64,000 nucleotides of DNA, taken from assembly GCA_910579275.1 (NCBI GenBank), contig CAJTTO010000008.1:1-64000 (forward strand), in the 5' to 3' direction. The position numbers and the translations under genes were made by a program. Positions 16,826-25,221 of this stretch are shown here, in pieces; position 1 is the stretch's first letter; every line of letters starts with the position of its first letter. Source of the DNA: an uncultured Lachnospiraceae bacterium. Its GTDB lineage: Bacteria; Bacillota; Clostridia; Lachnospirales; Lachnospiraceae. The notes beneath the pieces were generated by a model that had not been told where the DNA came from, did not search any database, and saw nothing but the letters and a program-made list of their open reading frames with translations.

Positions 16826-17116
16826 ATGCCAAATGCAAAGCTTGAAAACCTTCTCAATCTCGCGCTCGCCGCTACCGAGGCAGAAATGCAAAAATCCCAG
16901 GTTCTCGGAACAGGCTATACACCTGCCACGAAAACCTGGGAATTGATTGTAAAATATCACGGGGCGCTCGAGCGTCTTGAATCGGAGGTCATACATATTG
17001 AGCCGCTCATTAACGGTTATGCCGTTGCAACCGTCAGGGAGGACTTTATTGATGCCTTCGCAAGTCTGGATGAAGTTGAGTTCATCGAAAAGCCAAAACG
17101 CCTGTACTTCGAATAG
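16826..17116 (+). CDS. Orphan Csp-type protease propeptide domain
   Basis: 96 residues. The sequence ELIVKYHGAL, then INGYAVATVREDFIDAFASL and EFIEKPKRLYF closely resembles the propeptide that opens clostridial Csp subtilases; such propeptides act as folding chaperones and inhibitors. Here the frame stops right after the propeptide, where the catalytic domain would begin. CAGGAG lies 10 bases before the ATG. The following sequence is the 3' end of araA on the other strand, so there is no decayed protease next to it. It could work in trans on the propeptide-less protease 3.2 kb away, or be a truncated remnant. Confidence 0.7.
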   Translation: MPNAKLENLLNLALAATEAEMQKSQVLGTGYTPATKTWELIVKYHGALERLESEVIHIEPLINGYAVATVREDFIDAFASLDEVEFIEKPKRLYFE

Positions 17117-17122
17117 TTCTTA

Positions 17123-18619
17123 TTATCTGTATGCAACAGCGTTCCAGCGAAGTTCATTCTTGAATGTCCTGATATCCGTATTCTTGTCAATAACGACGGA
17201 CTCGATGCCCATTGCATCCGCCCAGTCTGTCATCTGCTCCACAGAAAGGTCGTATGAGAATGCCGTATGGTGCGCTCCGCCAGCTAAGATCCATGCTTCC
17301 GCACCTACTGTCAGATTCGGCTCCGGTGTCCAGAATGCGGTCGCTACAGGAAGCTTCGGCATCGGCTTCTCAACCTTCTTGCAGTCAACAGCATTGATAA
17401 TCAGGCGGAAACGATTGCCAAGATCAATCAGCGAAGTCGCAACTGCCGGACCAGTCTTTGATGTAAACACAAGTCTTGCCGGGTCTTCCCTGTTGCCCAT
17501 TGAAAGCGGGCAGACCTTAATGGAAATGTCTCCGTCGGCAATCGTCGGACATACTTCAAGCATATGCGCCTGCAAAATACCTTCCTTGCCCGGAACAAAA
17601 TTGTATGTATAGTCCTCCATAAAGGAAGTGCCTTTTGCATCCTTTACGTTCGATGCCATAATCTTCATCAGGCGAACCATGGCTGCTGTCTTCCAGTCTC
17701 CCTCGCCGCCAAATCCGTAACCCTTCTCCATCAGACGCTGAATTGCAAGTCCCGGAAGCTGCTTCAGCCCGCCGAGCATGCCAAAATGCGTGACAATCGC
17801 GTGGTAGTCCCTCTCCTCAAGAAACTTCTCCATTCCGATTTCAATTGCGGCCTGAACCTCCACATGTTTTCTGAATTCCGCGTCGTCCCTGCCCTCTGTC
17901 AGAATCTTGTATTTTGTGTAATATTCGTCTGTCAGTGCCTTGATGTCGGCAGCGGAAACCGCATCGACATACGCCGCCAAATCATTGACATTATAATGGT
18001 CAATCTCCCATCCGAATTTAATCTGCGCCTCAACCTTGTCGCCTTCCGTAACGGCAACATTGTTCATGTTGTCGCCAAATCGGCACACTCTGATATGTGA
18101 GGATTCCATGACGCCGACCGCGGTAACCATCCACTGCGCTATTTTTCCGACAACGTCCGGATTCTGCCAGTATCCGACCACAATCTTTCTCTCGATGCCC
18201 ATACGGCTCACGATATGACCATACTCACGGTCACCATGGGCAGACTGGTTCTCGTTCATGAAGTCCATGTCAATCGTATCATACGGTATCTCCTCATTAA
18301 ACTGTGTGTGGAAATGCATCAGCGGCTTTCTGTACTCCTGAAGTCCAAGAATCCATGACTTCGCCGGTGAAAATGTATGCATCCATGTGATAACGCCGGC
18401 GCACTCCTCGTCCGCATTTGCCTCATTAAATGTCTTGCGAATCACAGCGTTTGTGATAAGCGTCGGTTTCCATACAACCTCGTATGGCAGCAAGCCGGAC
18501 TTATTAAGACCCTCCACGATTTTCTGTGAGTGCTCTGCCACGTTTCTAAGGCACTCGTCGCCATATAAATCCTGTGAGCCTGTCGCAAACCAAAACTTGT
18601 AATTTTTTCCTGTTTTCAT
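17123..18619 (-). CDS. araA: L-arabinose isomerase
   Basis: 498 residues, normal for the family. It converts L-arabinose to L-ribulose in the cytoplasm. Recognisable blocks are FATGSQDLYGDE at the N-terminus, GVITWMHTFSPAKSWI, HFHTQFNEEIPYDTIDMDFM, GGEGDWKTAAMVRLMK and ILAGGAHHTAFSYDLS, which carry the metal-binding Glu and His residues. GGAGGG precedes the ATG. It stands alone: no araB, araD or araR is in the window, unlike the usual araBAD clusters. Upstream DNA (18620-18760) is AT-rich without a clear operator. Confidence 0.96.
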   Translation of the reverse strand: MKTGKNYKFWFATGSQDLYGDECLRNVAEHSQKIVEGLNKSGLLPYEVVWKPTLITNAVIRKTFNEANADEECAGVITWMHTFSPAKSWILGLQEYRKPLMHFHTQFNEEIPYDTIDMDFMNENQSAHGDREYGHIVSRMGIERKIVVGYWQNPDVVGKIAQWMVTAVGVMESSHIRVCRFGDNMNNVAVTEGDKVEAQIKFGWEIDHYNVNDLAAYVDAVSAADIKALTDEYYTKYKILTEGRDDAEFRKHVEVQAAIEIGMEKFLEERDYHAIVTHFGMLGGLKQLPGLAIQRLMEKGYGFGGEGDWKTAAMVRLMKIMASNVKDAKGTSFMEDYTYNFVPGKEGILQAHMLEVCPTIADGDISIKVCPLSMGNREDPARLVFTSKTGPAVATSLIDLGNRFRLIINAVDCKKVEKPMPKLPVATAFWTPEPNLTVGAEAWILAGGAHHTAFSYDLSVEQMTDWADAMGIESVVIDKNTDIRTFKNELRWNAVAYR

Positions 18620-18760
18620 GGTAACCCTCCATATCCGTATTCTATTTCATACAAAACTTTGATACTTTATTTTTATCACAAATTTCGGAAAGAAACAACG
18701 TTTATTTTACATAAATATAAAATATTTTATTATGCATTAAATACAAAAACCATGTTCTGC

Positions 18761-18787
18761 AATAAAACAGACACCCCGTAAGGTGCC
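18761..18787 (-). terminator. Terminator of the GGDEF gene
   Basis: On the minus strand GGCACC and GGTGTC (one G-U) pair around TTACGG-type loop sequence, followed by TGTTTTATT. It lies eight bases beyond the GGDEF stop. Confidence 0.55.
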
Positions 18788-18794
18788 TTGTTCC

Positions 18795-19898
18795 CTAACA
18801 AACCTCTTCACTCGCCCTGAGCTGCTGAATGTCATATAACACTTTCATCGCTTCTTTGCCCGATTCCATGCGGTATTTTCCGAGAATCCTGTTGACCACC
18901 ATATCTGCATTCTGCATATTGACATCCATCAATAGCGCCAGCACCTGCGACGAACTGTACCGTGTCGTCACATCGCCTTTCCGCAGGGAGGAAGTCACTG
19001 CGTGCTGCAGGTGTTCAAGCTGCCTTTGAAGCGTTGTCTCATCCGCTTCCATATCGTCTGAAATCGTAAAAAGCACACACTGCACTTCCCTGTTTTCACG
19101 AATCAGGTTCCTCTCCATAAAGCGATAGATTTTTTCAAAATTACTGTATTCTACTTCAAATGACCCTTCCATTTTTCTCTCCCTGAGTTTGTTTGTTATC
19201 TCTTTGAGCGAACTGTTCGGCCGGCTATTTCCCGCCCCGCGCTCCGCTGTCCTTTCTATATCTTCAAAAAACTGATAACCGTTTTTTCCGCCATTTTTTG
19301 TGACGTAGAGCGCTTTGTCGGCATTGCCGTACAGTGCCTCATATGTAATACCGTCATACGGAGCCATTGCAATTCCGATCGAAACGGTCACGCGCATAAG
19401 CCTTCCCGGCGTCACAAGCCCGCGCTCAATCTGCCTGATTATCTGCCGTGCCTTCACTTTCAGCGCACACTTATCCCGATGTCCCGGTGAAAAAATCACA
19501 AACTCATCACCGCCGAGCCGCGCAACAATGTCGTCTTCCTCAACCACCGTTTTCAGCGCCCTTGCAAAACGCACAAGCACCCGGTCGCCTTCCATGTGCC
19601 CATACGTATCATTGACACACTTAAAGTTATCCATGTCCATAATGAAAAAAGCGCCCTCACAGTCCCCGTGAAGCATGGCATTTACCTGATCGGAAACCTC
19701 CTGACGGTTTCGCAGTCCTGTAAGCGGATCCTTTTTCGCCAGGGCAATCATCTCCTGCTGCCGCTCAACCGTTTTTGCCATCTCCTGAAGCTGCAGCTCC
19801 AGACTTTTTTTCATCCTTTCGAGTTCTAATACCTTTCTTCTCTCATCTGTCTTTCTGATTTCATCTGTCTGAAAATCCGACTGAAAAATAGTATGCAT
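18795..19898 (-). CDS. GGDEF protein, probable diguanylate cyclase
   Basis: About 367 residues, cytoplasmic. Residues 1-60 form a charged coiled coil (LELERMKKSLELQLQEMAKT). A GGDEF domain follows with DPLTGLRNR and an intact RLGGDEFVIF near 129-133, so cyclic di-GMP synthesis is likely. The inhibitory I-site lacks Arg: the sequence reads EEDDIVAR where RxxD is expected, so product inhibition may be weak. Residues about 220-367 look like a second, degenerate cyclase-like fold (CVLFTISDDMEADETTLQRQ, DVTTRYSSSQVLALLMD). I chose the ATG after GGAAGGGATCGAT; a TTG 15 bases upstream is less likely. Confidence 0.88.
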   Translation of the reverse strand: MHTIFQSDFQTDEIRKTDERRKVLELERMKKSLELQLQEMAKTVERQQEMIALAKKDPLTGLRNRQEVSDQVNAMLHGDCEGAFFIMDMDNFKCVNDTYGHMEGDRVLVRFARALKTVVEEDDIVARLGGDEFVIFSPGHRDKCALKVKARQIIRQIERGLVTPGRLMRVTVSIGIAMAPYDGITYEALYGNADKALYVTKNGGKNGYQFFEDIERTAERGAGNSRPNSSLKEITNKLRERKMEGSFEVEYSNFEKIYRFMERNLIRENREVQCVLFTISDDMEADETTLQRQLEHLQHAVTSSLRKGDVTTRYSSSQVLALLMDVNMQNADMVVNRILGKYRMESGKEAMKVLYDIQQLRASEEVC

Positions 19899-20233
19899 AT
19901 CGATCCCTTCCAATACTCTAATAAATCACTCGTATGTTTTCCATCGTATATGTTTCCTATCACATGTGAAACATATTATAAAAAGCCGTCCTACTCTTTA
20001 TAATTCAATTTAAGGTTCCCCGGAAGCTGTTTCCACTTCCGATAAGCCATATTATACATCATAAAGCTTTTCATTTCCATGGTAAATTACGGAGATTTCG
20101 TGTAATCTCATATTTGCAAAAAAAATTTAGAAAAAATGCAAAAAAAATAGTCGGTTTTACCAATAATGTCCAAAAGCGTATAAAATGTTACGGAATTTTG
20201 CAGAAAAGATGTTATAATAATGTTATGCACCTA

Positions 20234-20436
20234 TGCAGAAATACGCAGCTTGTTCTGCATCAATGACATTATGTGCTCTCGGAGTCTCTTTGTGCCTGAT
20301 TTCGTGAGATGATTTTTTGTCAGATGTGCATAAATTTATGAGGCGTACGTGGAACGTACGTTGATTAAATTTATGTGCATATGGCGGAAAATCAGCCACA
20401 AAGGCAGGTGCAGGAGCGATTCCGAGAGTACATCAT
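20234..20436 (+). ncRNA. Large foldback leader upstream of an AraC gene
   Basis: After a TATAAT at 20213-20218 comes a small hairpin (ATGCAGAA pairing with TTCTGCAT, 20233-20260), then an imperfect inverted repeat covering about 20264-20436. Matching parts of the arms include CTCTCGGA with TCCGAGAG, CTTTGTG with CACAAAG, and ATAAATTTA with its complement; the tip CGTACGT-GGA-ACGTACG is perfect. It ends 23 bases before the AraC start codon and lies just before the ribosome site AGGAGG. It may be a structured 5' leader or a foldback insertion. The rest of 19899-20233 is AT-rich and holds no gene I can see. Confidence 0.55.
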
Positions 20437-20459
20437 TTATTTAGGAGGTTCCATTTTCC

Positions 20460-21386
20460 ATGAATAAAGATTCAAACAGCAACTTTTATACCAAACGCAC
20501 GCAGAGACTTCTGTTTAGCGGATATCCGCTTGAAGTCTCCAAAGTCGAATGCCGTCCGGATGACATTCAAAGCGTGCACCGGCATGACGAGATTGAATTC
20601 CTGTACCACATCAAAGGGGAAGCCTGCATCACTTGCAGACAAAAAAAAATCCCCATCCGCGAAGGGGACATTCTTTTTATCAACCAGCTGGCAGAGCACT
20701 CCATAGCTTCTGTTGGCAGCCGCACAGCGGAATCACATTCCATCCGTATTCATCCGACATTTATACTAGGTTATGACCAATCTGACTTTTTATTGAATAA
20801 ATACCTGACACCGGTTACTTCCAACAGTACCTTTGCGTGTCTGCACATCCCTTCAAGCCATCACCTGTATCAACCGTTTTCACAGCTGTTGAAACAGCTT
20901 ATCCAGCTTAACAGCGGACAATCCTGCGGGTATGAGCTTCTCTCGAAAGCGTGCATCCTACAGTTGTGGAAGCTTGTGTATGAGCAGCTCCCCGACAGCG
21001 CCGCCGCTTCTGCCAGAGCTGCCCTGCACAATACCGGGCAGGACGCACACCGTGTCAAGCAGGCAGTCCTTTATATTCAGGAACATTTTATGGAGCCGCT
21101 CACACTGGATAAAATCGCGGACTCCATACTGGTCAGCAAGAGCGAATGCTGCCGTTGTTTCAAGCGGGCTATCGGTCTAACGCCTATCGAATACCTGATG
21201 AAGTACCGCATCATGGAATCCGCAGTGCGCATGAAACAGAAAGAAAGCGAATCCATCTCGGAAATTGCAGGCACTGTTGGATTTAACAACACAAGCTATT
21301 ACAGCAAGGTTTTCAAGAAGATGATGGGATGCACACCGTCCGAATACCGTCAGTCGTTACTGTCTCCTTCCGCCCGACCGCAATAG
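20460..21386 (+). CDS. AraC-family transcriptional regulator
   Basis: 308 residues. N-terminal cupin-type sensor (SVHRHDEIEFLYHIKGEACI, then EGDILFINQLAEHSI); C-terminal two-HTH domain (EPLTLDKIADSILVSKSECC; ESISEIAGTVGFNNTSYYSK) ending FKKMMGCTPSEYRQSL. AGGAGG lies about 10 bases before the ATG. The gene stands alone behind the foldback leader and its 3' end overlaps the convergent exporter gene by 30 bases. Its target is unknown; no sugar operon adjoins it. Confidence 0.88.
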   Translation: MNKDSNSNFYTKRTQRLLFSGYPLEVSKVECRPDDIQSVHRHDEIEFLYHIKGEACITCRQKKIPIREGDILFINQLAEHSIASVGSRTAESHSIRIHPTFILGYDQSDFLLNKYLTPVTSNSTFACLHIPSSHHLYQPFSQLLKQLIQLNSGQSCGYELLSKACILQLWKLVYEQLPDSAAASARAALHNTGQDAHRVKQAVLYIQEHFMEPLTLDKIADSILVSKSECCRCFKRAIGLTPIEYLMKYRIMESAVRMKQKESESISEIAGTVGFNNTSYYSKVFKKMMGCTPSEYRQSLLSPSARPQ

Positions 21387-23441
21387 CAGCAGTCCGGCTG
21401 CCAGACATATGGTTCCGGCTGTCATCAGAACCAGTATCTCACCGCCGCGCAGGCTTTCCTGAAACAATAGCGGAACCAGACTCTGCATCTTTTCCGGATA
21501 ATATATTGCAATGACCGAAACCGCATTATTCATAAAGTGCATCAGCGATGTAAGGAGTATACTCCCTGTTCGGTACACTACATAACAGAACAGCAGCCCC
21601 AGTATTCCGGTTGTAAAAAACTTCACAAAACTCAGATGATAAATCCCGAACACGGCGCCTCCGATCAGGATTGCCGCCGCGGGGCGCAGACGCTTTTGGG
21701 CTGCCGAGAAAAAATATCCCCGAAACAGTGCTTCCTCACAGACCGCAGGCGTCAGGGCAATGACCAGCAGCGCCGGCAAAAAGCCCGCCCCGTCGAGGAT
21801 ATACTCCATCGTTTCGTTAACGTTCTGCGTATCCTGCGGAAACAGGCTGCCCAGAACGAAAGATACCGCTATGACCAGCACATAGCATCCCAGCTCCGAG
21901 AGCACGGCGCCAAGTACCCATATTGGTTTCGGAAGACGCAGCGAAAAGGTTTTTCGCACATCCCTTTTGGTGTACCAGACAGCCAGGAGCGGCACGCCGA
22001 TGATAAAGAGCTGTGTCATGAACAGTCCCCAGAGCAAAAATTTTGCCTGCACAACCGAACCGACATACAAAAGCAGCAAAAGCGCAGTCGCAACCACAAG
22101 CACTGCATCGGACATCGTCGGCACGCCGCCGCCCTTGATTTCCTTTCTGCTTGTGAAAATCTGTATGTTCGTGCCGCCCTCGCCAAACAGCATCTCCTCA
22201 CTATTGTACAGACGGATTAACAACAGAATGGCAATCGCAGCATACACGATATTGGTCACCAGCACAATCATAATAACCGAAAAATCGTATGTAAAAACCA
22301 GAATGTTGCTGATGAGAAGGCTGATGTTGACCACAGGAACCGCTGCGAGCATGCCTGTGAACTCAATGTTTGGCACAAAAGTCACAAAGCTTGCAAACAT
22401 TACGACGAGCATCAGCGGCGTCGCATAGTTGTTCGCCTCCTTGAAAGACCTAGCAAAAGTGGTGACACACATGGTAACCGCACTGATAAACAGCGCAAAC
22501 GCAACAGTACACAAAAGCACAATCATAAGCGCCGGAACAAAATCCATCAGGTTCATATGTAGCTCCTGCGCATCTTCGGTTTGTATCACTGCATAGAAAT
22601 AAATGCTCATCAGGAGCATCGACACCAGATTCAACACTGCGGACGCCACAGCAACCGTCGATACCGCCAAAAATTTTCCGATAATCAGCGCATCATTTCC
22701 AATCGGAAGTGTCAGAATCGTTTCCAGCGTTCCCCGCTCTTTTTCACCCGCAGTTGCGTCCACGGATGCATAAAATGCCCCCATCAGGATGCTTGTCACC
22801 ATCAGCATCGGCAGCATCATGCCCAGCAGCCTGCCTACCCGCTCCTCGTTTGCCGACTGGTCGTCAAATGCCACCGTGACCGGATCCAAAAGCGCATCCG
22901 GATTGTCGATGCCAAGCGTACTCAGCATCCATCTGGTTGTCTGATCCTTATACAGCCCGAGTTTGTCCTCAATCATGTCCGCCGCTGTCGAAGACGCGGA
23001 TTTTGACGAGAGATAGTATATCGTGAATACATTTTTGTTGTCTGTTTCCGCATACGAGGCAGTTACATCTATATAAGCGTCTATCGTTTCCGCACTAAGC
23101 GCCTCGGCACACTCTCCTGACGGAATATCTTCTATTATAAGGTGGTACTCCAATTCATCCTCTGTGTCTTCCAGAAGCTGCCTGAATGCCCTGCCGTCAT
23201 ATCCATTGATGTCGGAACCCACCGCATCGTCTACAACTGCTATGTGGTACACATCCGACTGTACACTGTTTGCAATTGCGGAGCTAAAAAGCATAGATCC
23301 CATCATAATCAGCGGATAGAGGAGCAACGGAACAAGCACCATCATAATCAGCGTTTTTTTGTCCCTGAGCAGATCCAGCATCTCCTTTTTGTAGATTGCC
23401 TTAATCTTTGTCAGCTTCGCGTTTCCCCCCGAATTTTTCAT
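21357..23441 (-). CDS. NatB-type ABC-2 permease fused to a CPBP protease
   Basis: 694 residues. The N-terminal 430 residues are an ABC-2 permease of the NatB kind: helix at 30-50, a large extracytoplasmic loop (to about 190), then five helices; EKERGTLETILTLPIG is the typical coupling motif. From about 480 on is a CPBP (Abi/CaaX-protease-like) membrane domain with CEEALFRGYFF, VFGIYHLSF and LLTSLMHFMNNA, the two Glu and two His of the active site. Export of sodium or a small compound is inferred from the family. Its start overlaps the stop of the ATPase gene by four bases (ATGA). Confidence 0.88.
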   Translation of the reverse strand: MKNSGGNAKLTKIKAIYKKEMLDLLRDKKTLIMMVLVPLLLYPLIMMGSMLFSSAIANSVQSDVYHIAVVDDAVGSDINGYDGRAFRQLLEDTEDELEYHLIIEDIPSGECAEALSAETIDAYIDVTASYAETDNKNVFTIYYLSSKSASSTAADMIEDKLGLYKDQTTRWMLSTLGIDNPDALLDPVTVAFDDQSANEERVGRLLGMMLPMLMVTSILMGAFYASVDATAGEKERGTLETILTLPIGNDALIIGKFLAVSTVAVASAVLNLVSMLLMSIYFYAVIQTEDAQELHMNLMDFVPALMIVLLCTVAFALFISAVTMCVTTFARSFKEANNYATPLMLVVMFASFVTFVPNIEFTGMLAAVPVVNISLLISNILVFTYDFSVIMIVLVTNIVYAAIAILLLIRLYNSEEMLFGEGGTNIQIFTSRKEIKGGGVPTMSDAVLVVATALLLLLYVGSVVQAKFLLWGLFMTQLFIIGVPLLAVWYTKRDVRKTFSLRLPKPIWVLGAVLSELGCYVLVIAVSFVLGSLFPQDTQNVNETMEYILDGAGFLPALLVIALTPAVCEEALFRGYFFSAAQKRLRPAAAILIGGAVFGIYHLSFVKFFTTGILGLLFCYVVYRTGSILLTSLMHFMNNAVSVIAIYYPEKMQSLVPLLFQESLRGGEILVLMTAGTICLAAGLLLLRSGGRRQ

Positions 23442-24214
23442 AACTGTACCCCCTGCATGTCTGTCACATCCTCAATCAGTTTTAAAAATGTTTCCCTGAG
23501 ATTTGTTGTTCCGGTTCGCTCTTTTAATTCGTCAGGAGACCCTTTCGCCACAACACGTCCCTGATAAATCATCACAATCCTGTCGCATAAAAACTCAGCC
23601 TCCTCCATATAGTGCGTTGAATAAAGTACTGTCTTTCCGTTTTCCTTTTCCTGCTTCATAAAATCAATAATGGAGCGGCTGCTGATAATATCAAGCCCCA
23701 GCGTCGGCTCATCGAATATATAGACCTGCGGACTGTGCAGAAGACATCGCGCAATGGATATGCGCTGCGTCTGCCCAGTGGAAAGACGCTCAATGCGGTT
23801 ATCCACAAAAGCGCCCAGATCAAGGATATCCACAATTTCTGCAATCCGGTTCTCCGCTTCCTGCTTTGTCATGCCGTAAATCTCCCCGAGCAGAAACAGC
23901 ATCTCCCGTGCAGAAAACCGCTTATACAGCTTTGTATTTCCTGACAGATAACCGATATGCTGCTTGATTTCGACATCCTGCGTCAGTTCCCTGCCTGCAG
24001 CATCCGTAATCATAACCGTTCCGCCTGTCGGTTCCATCAGCTTTCCAAGCATGCGCAGAAGCGTCGTCTTCCCTGCGCCGTTTGGCCCTAGTACCCCCAA
24101 TATCTCGCCGTCACGCGCCTCGATGGATATGCCGTCGACCGCCTGAAACGATACGCGTTTCTTCTTTTTTTCTGTTCGTGTAAATGTTTTTACCAGATTT
24201 TGAGCCTGTATCAT
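23438..24214 (-). CDS. NatA-type ABC transporter ATP-binding protein
   Basis: 258 residues. Walker A GPNGAGKTTLLR at about 41-52, Q-loop IGYLSGNTKLYKRF, signature RLSTGQTQRISIAR (LSTGQ in place of the usual LSGGQ), Walker B VYIFDEPTLGLD and switch His in YSTHYMEEAE. It powers the permease fusion encoded directly downstream, with which it overlaps by four bases. The pair resembles Bacillus NatAB. Confidence 0.92.
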   Translation of the reverse strand: MIQAQNLVKTFTRTEKKKKRVSFQAVDGISIEARDGEILGVLGPNGAGKTTLLRMLGKLMEPTGGTVMITDAAGRELTQDVEIKQHIGYLSGNTKLYKRFSAREMLFLLGEIYGMTKQEAENRIAEIVDILDLGAFVDNRIERLSTGQTQRISIARCLLHSPQVYIFDEPTLGLDIISSRSIIDFMKQEKENGKTVLYSTHYMEEAEFLCDRIVMIYQGRVVAKGSPDELKERTGTTNLRETFLKLIEDVTDMQGVQL

Positions 24215-24241
24215 TTTCTAACCTCCCATCTTCACTGTACC

Positions 24242-24264
24242 TTAGGAACCGCAGTTCCCTACAT
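24242..24264. repeat. Short hairpin of the ATGTAGGGAAC family
   Basis: On the minus strand ATGTAGGGAACTGCGGTTCC folds as TAGGGAAC against GTTCCTA. The TAG inside it is the stop codon of the YigZ gene. Related ends occur around 25104-25184 and 52579-52617. Confidence 0.5.
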
Positions 24265-24909
24265 GGAAAAATAAAGCCGCGAAAGCTCTGTAATCTGTGC
24301 GCGTCCGCTCGTCGCCTCCGTCATTTCTTTGCACAGACGTCCATACACCTCTATCGGCGCAGTGACTGTCAGCACAACATCCGCCTCATAGACGCTGTCC
24401 TCCATCTTTACATTACTGCCCGCAAGCAGATATTGAATCTTTCCTACCGAATTGTAATCCGTGCGCACCGTGAACCTGACGCCAAACTGCTGGCGGACTG
24501 CGACACACTTTTCAAGCGCCTCCTTTACCACGCCCGTATATGCACGCACGAGACCACCTGTTCCCAAAAGCGTACCGCCAAAATACCTTGTAACCACCAC
24601 AGCCACATTCCGGATTCCGCTTCCAAGCAGTACCTCAAGCATCGGTCTCCCCGCTGTGCCGCCCGGTTCTCCGTCATCGCTGCTTCTTGTCACCTGCGCC
24701 CTGTTTCCTATTACAAATGCCGAACAGTTATGTCTGGCATCATAATATTTTTTCTTCATCTCCTCAATGAATGCTTCCGCTTCCGTCTCGCTTGCCACGG
24801 GGCGGACCGTTGCGATAAAACGCGACTTCTTTTCGACAAGCTCCGCCTCTGCGCCTTCTGTCAGCAGCAGAAACGCTTCATAGTCCTGATAAGTTGAATC
24901 CTTTTCCAT
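24259..24909 (-). CDS. yigZ: YigZ/IMPACT-family protein
   Basis: 216 residues, the usual length. The N-terminal IMPACT domain shows KKSRFIATVRPV, KKYYDARHNCSAFVIG, SDDGEPGGTAGRPMLEVL and VVVTRYFGGTLLGTGGLVRAY; the C-terminal 70 residues match the DUF1949 ferredoxin-like domain. It is a conserved cytoplasmic protein linked to translation stress in eukaryotes; the bacterial role is unsettled. Its stop lies in the hairpin repeat. Confidence 0.92.
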   Translation of the reverse strand: MEKDSTYQDYEAFLLLTEGAEAELVEKKSRFIATVRPVASETEAEAFIEEMKKKYYDARHNCSAFVIGNRAQVTRSSDDGEPGGTAGRPMLEVLLGSGIRNVAVVVTRYFGGTLLGTGGLVRAYTGVVKEALEKCVAVRQQFGVRFTVRTDYNSVGKIQYLLAGSNVKMEDSVYEADVVLTVTAPIEVYGRLCKEMTEATSGRAQITELSRLYFSM

Positions 24910-25068
24910 ATTTCACCTCATTTCTGCACGATTATATCATAAACCTGTATGAAACGCAAAAGTTATGTACAAAATAGCATATATAAATAAAGTAAAATTG
25001 TCCATAAATATGAAAAAATTGTGAAAAATAATATAAATAAAAAAATCCTTTATTTACCTAATCGAATT

Positions 25069-25077
25069 TGGTATAAT
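25069..25077 (+). promoter_or_regulatory. Extended -10 promoter of the penicillin-binding protein gene
   Basis: TGGTATAAT at 25069-25077 is an extended -10 box; TTTATT lies 17 bases upstream as a weak -35. The leader to the ATG is about 140 bases and carries the hairpin at 25104-25184. Confidence 0.5.
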
Positions 25078-25103
25078 GAGTAGATGGTTTATAAAACCAG
25101 CAG

Positions 25104-25184
25104 TTAGGAACTGCAAAAATAACATTGCCGGAATGCACAGGACAGGTTTTCGAGTCAATGCTATTTCTTTTGCATTTCCCTACA
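25104..25184. repeat. Foldback hairpin in the penicillin-binding protein leader
   Basis: TTAGGAACTGCAAAAATAAC and its near complement at 25157-25184 (CAATGCTATTTCTTTTGC then TTTCCCTACA) form a long imperfect stem. Its outer ends TTAGGAAC and TTCCCTACA are shared with the hairpins at 24242 and 52579. The rest of the 24910-25221 gap is AT-rich promoter sequence. Confidence 0.5.
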
Positions 25185-25221
25185 TAGTCAATTTAAGCAG
25201 TTGTTTTACGGAGGTGATTGC

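Noticed and set aside
20234..20436. T-box or c-di-GMP riboswitch in the AraC leader
   Set aside because: No T-box sequence and none of the conserved riboswitch cores could be found; only a long foldback is supported.
21537..22220. Open frame of 227 codons antisense to the NatB-CPBP gene
   Set aside because: No start site or family pattern; the minus-strand gene has clear membrane and active-site motifs.
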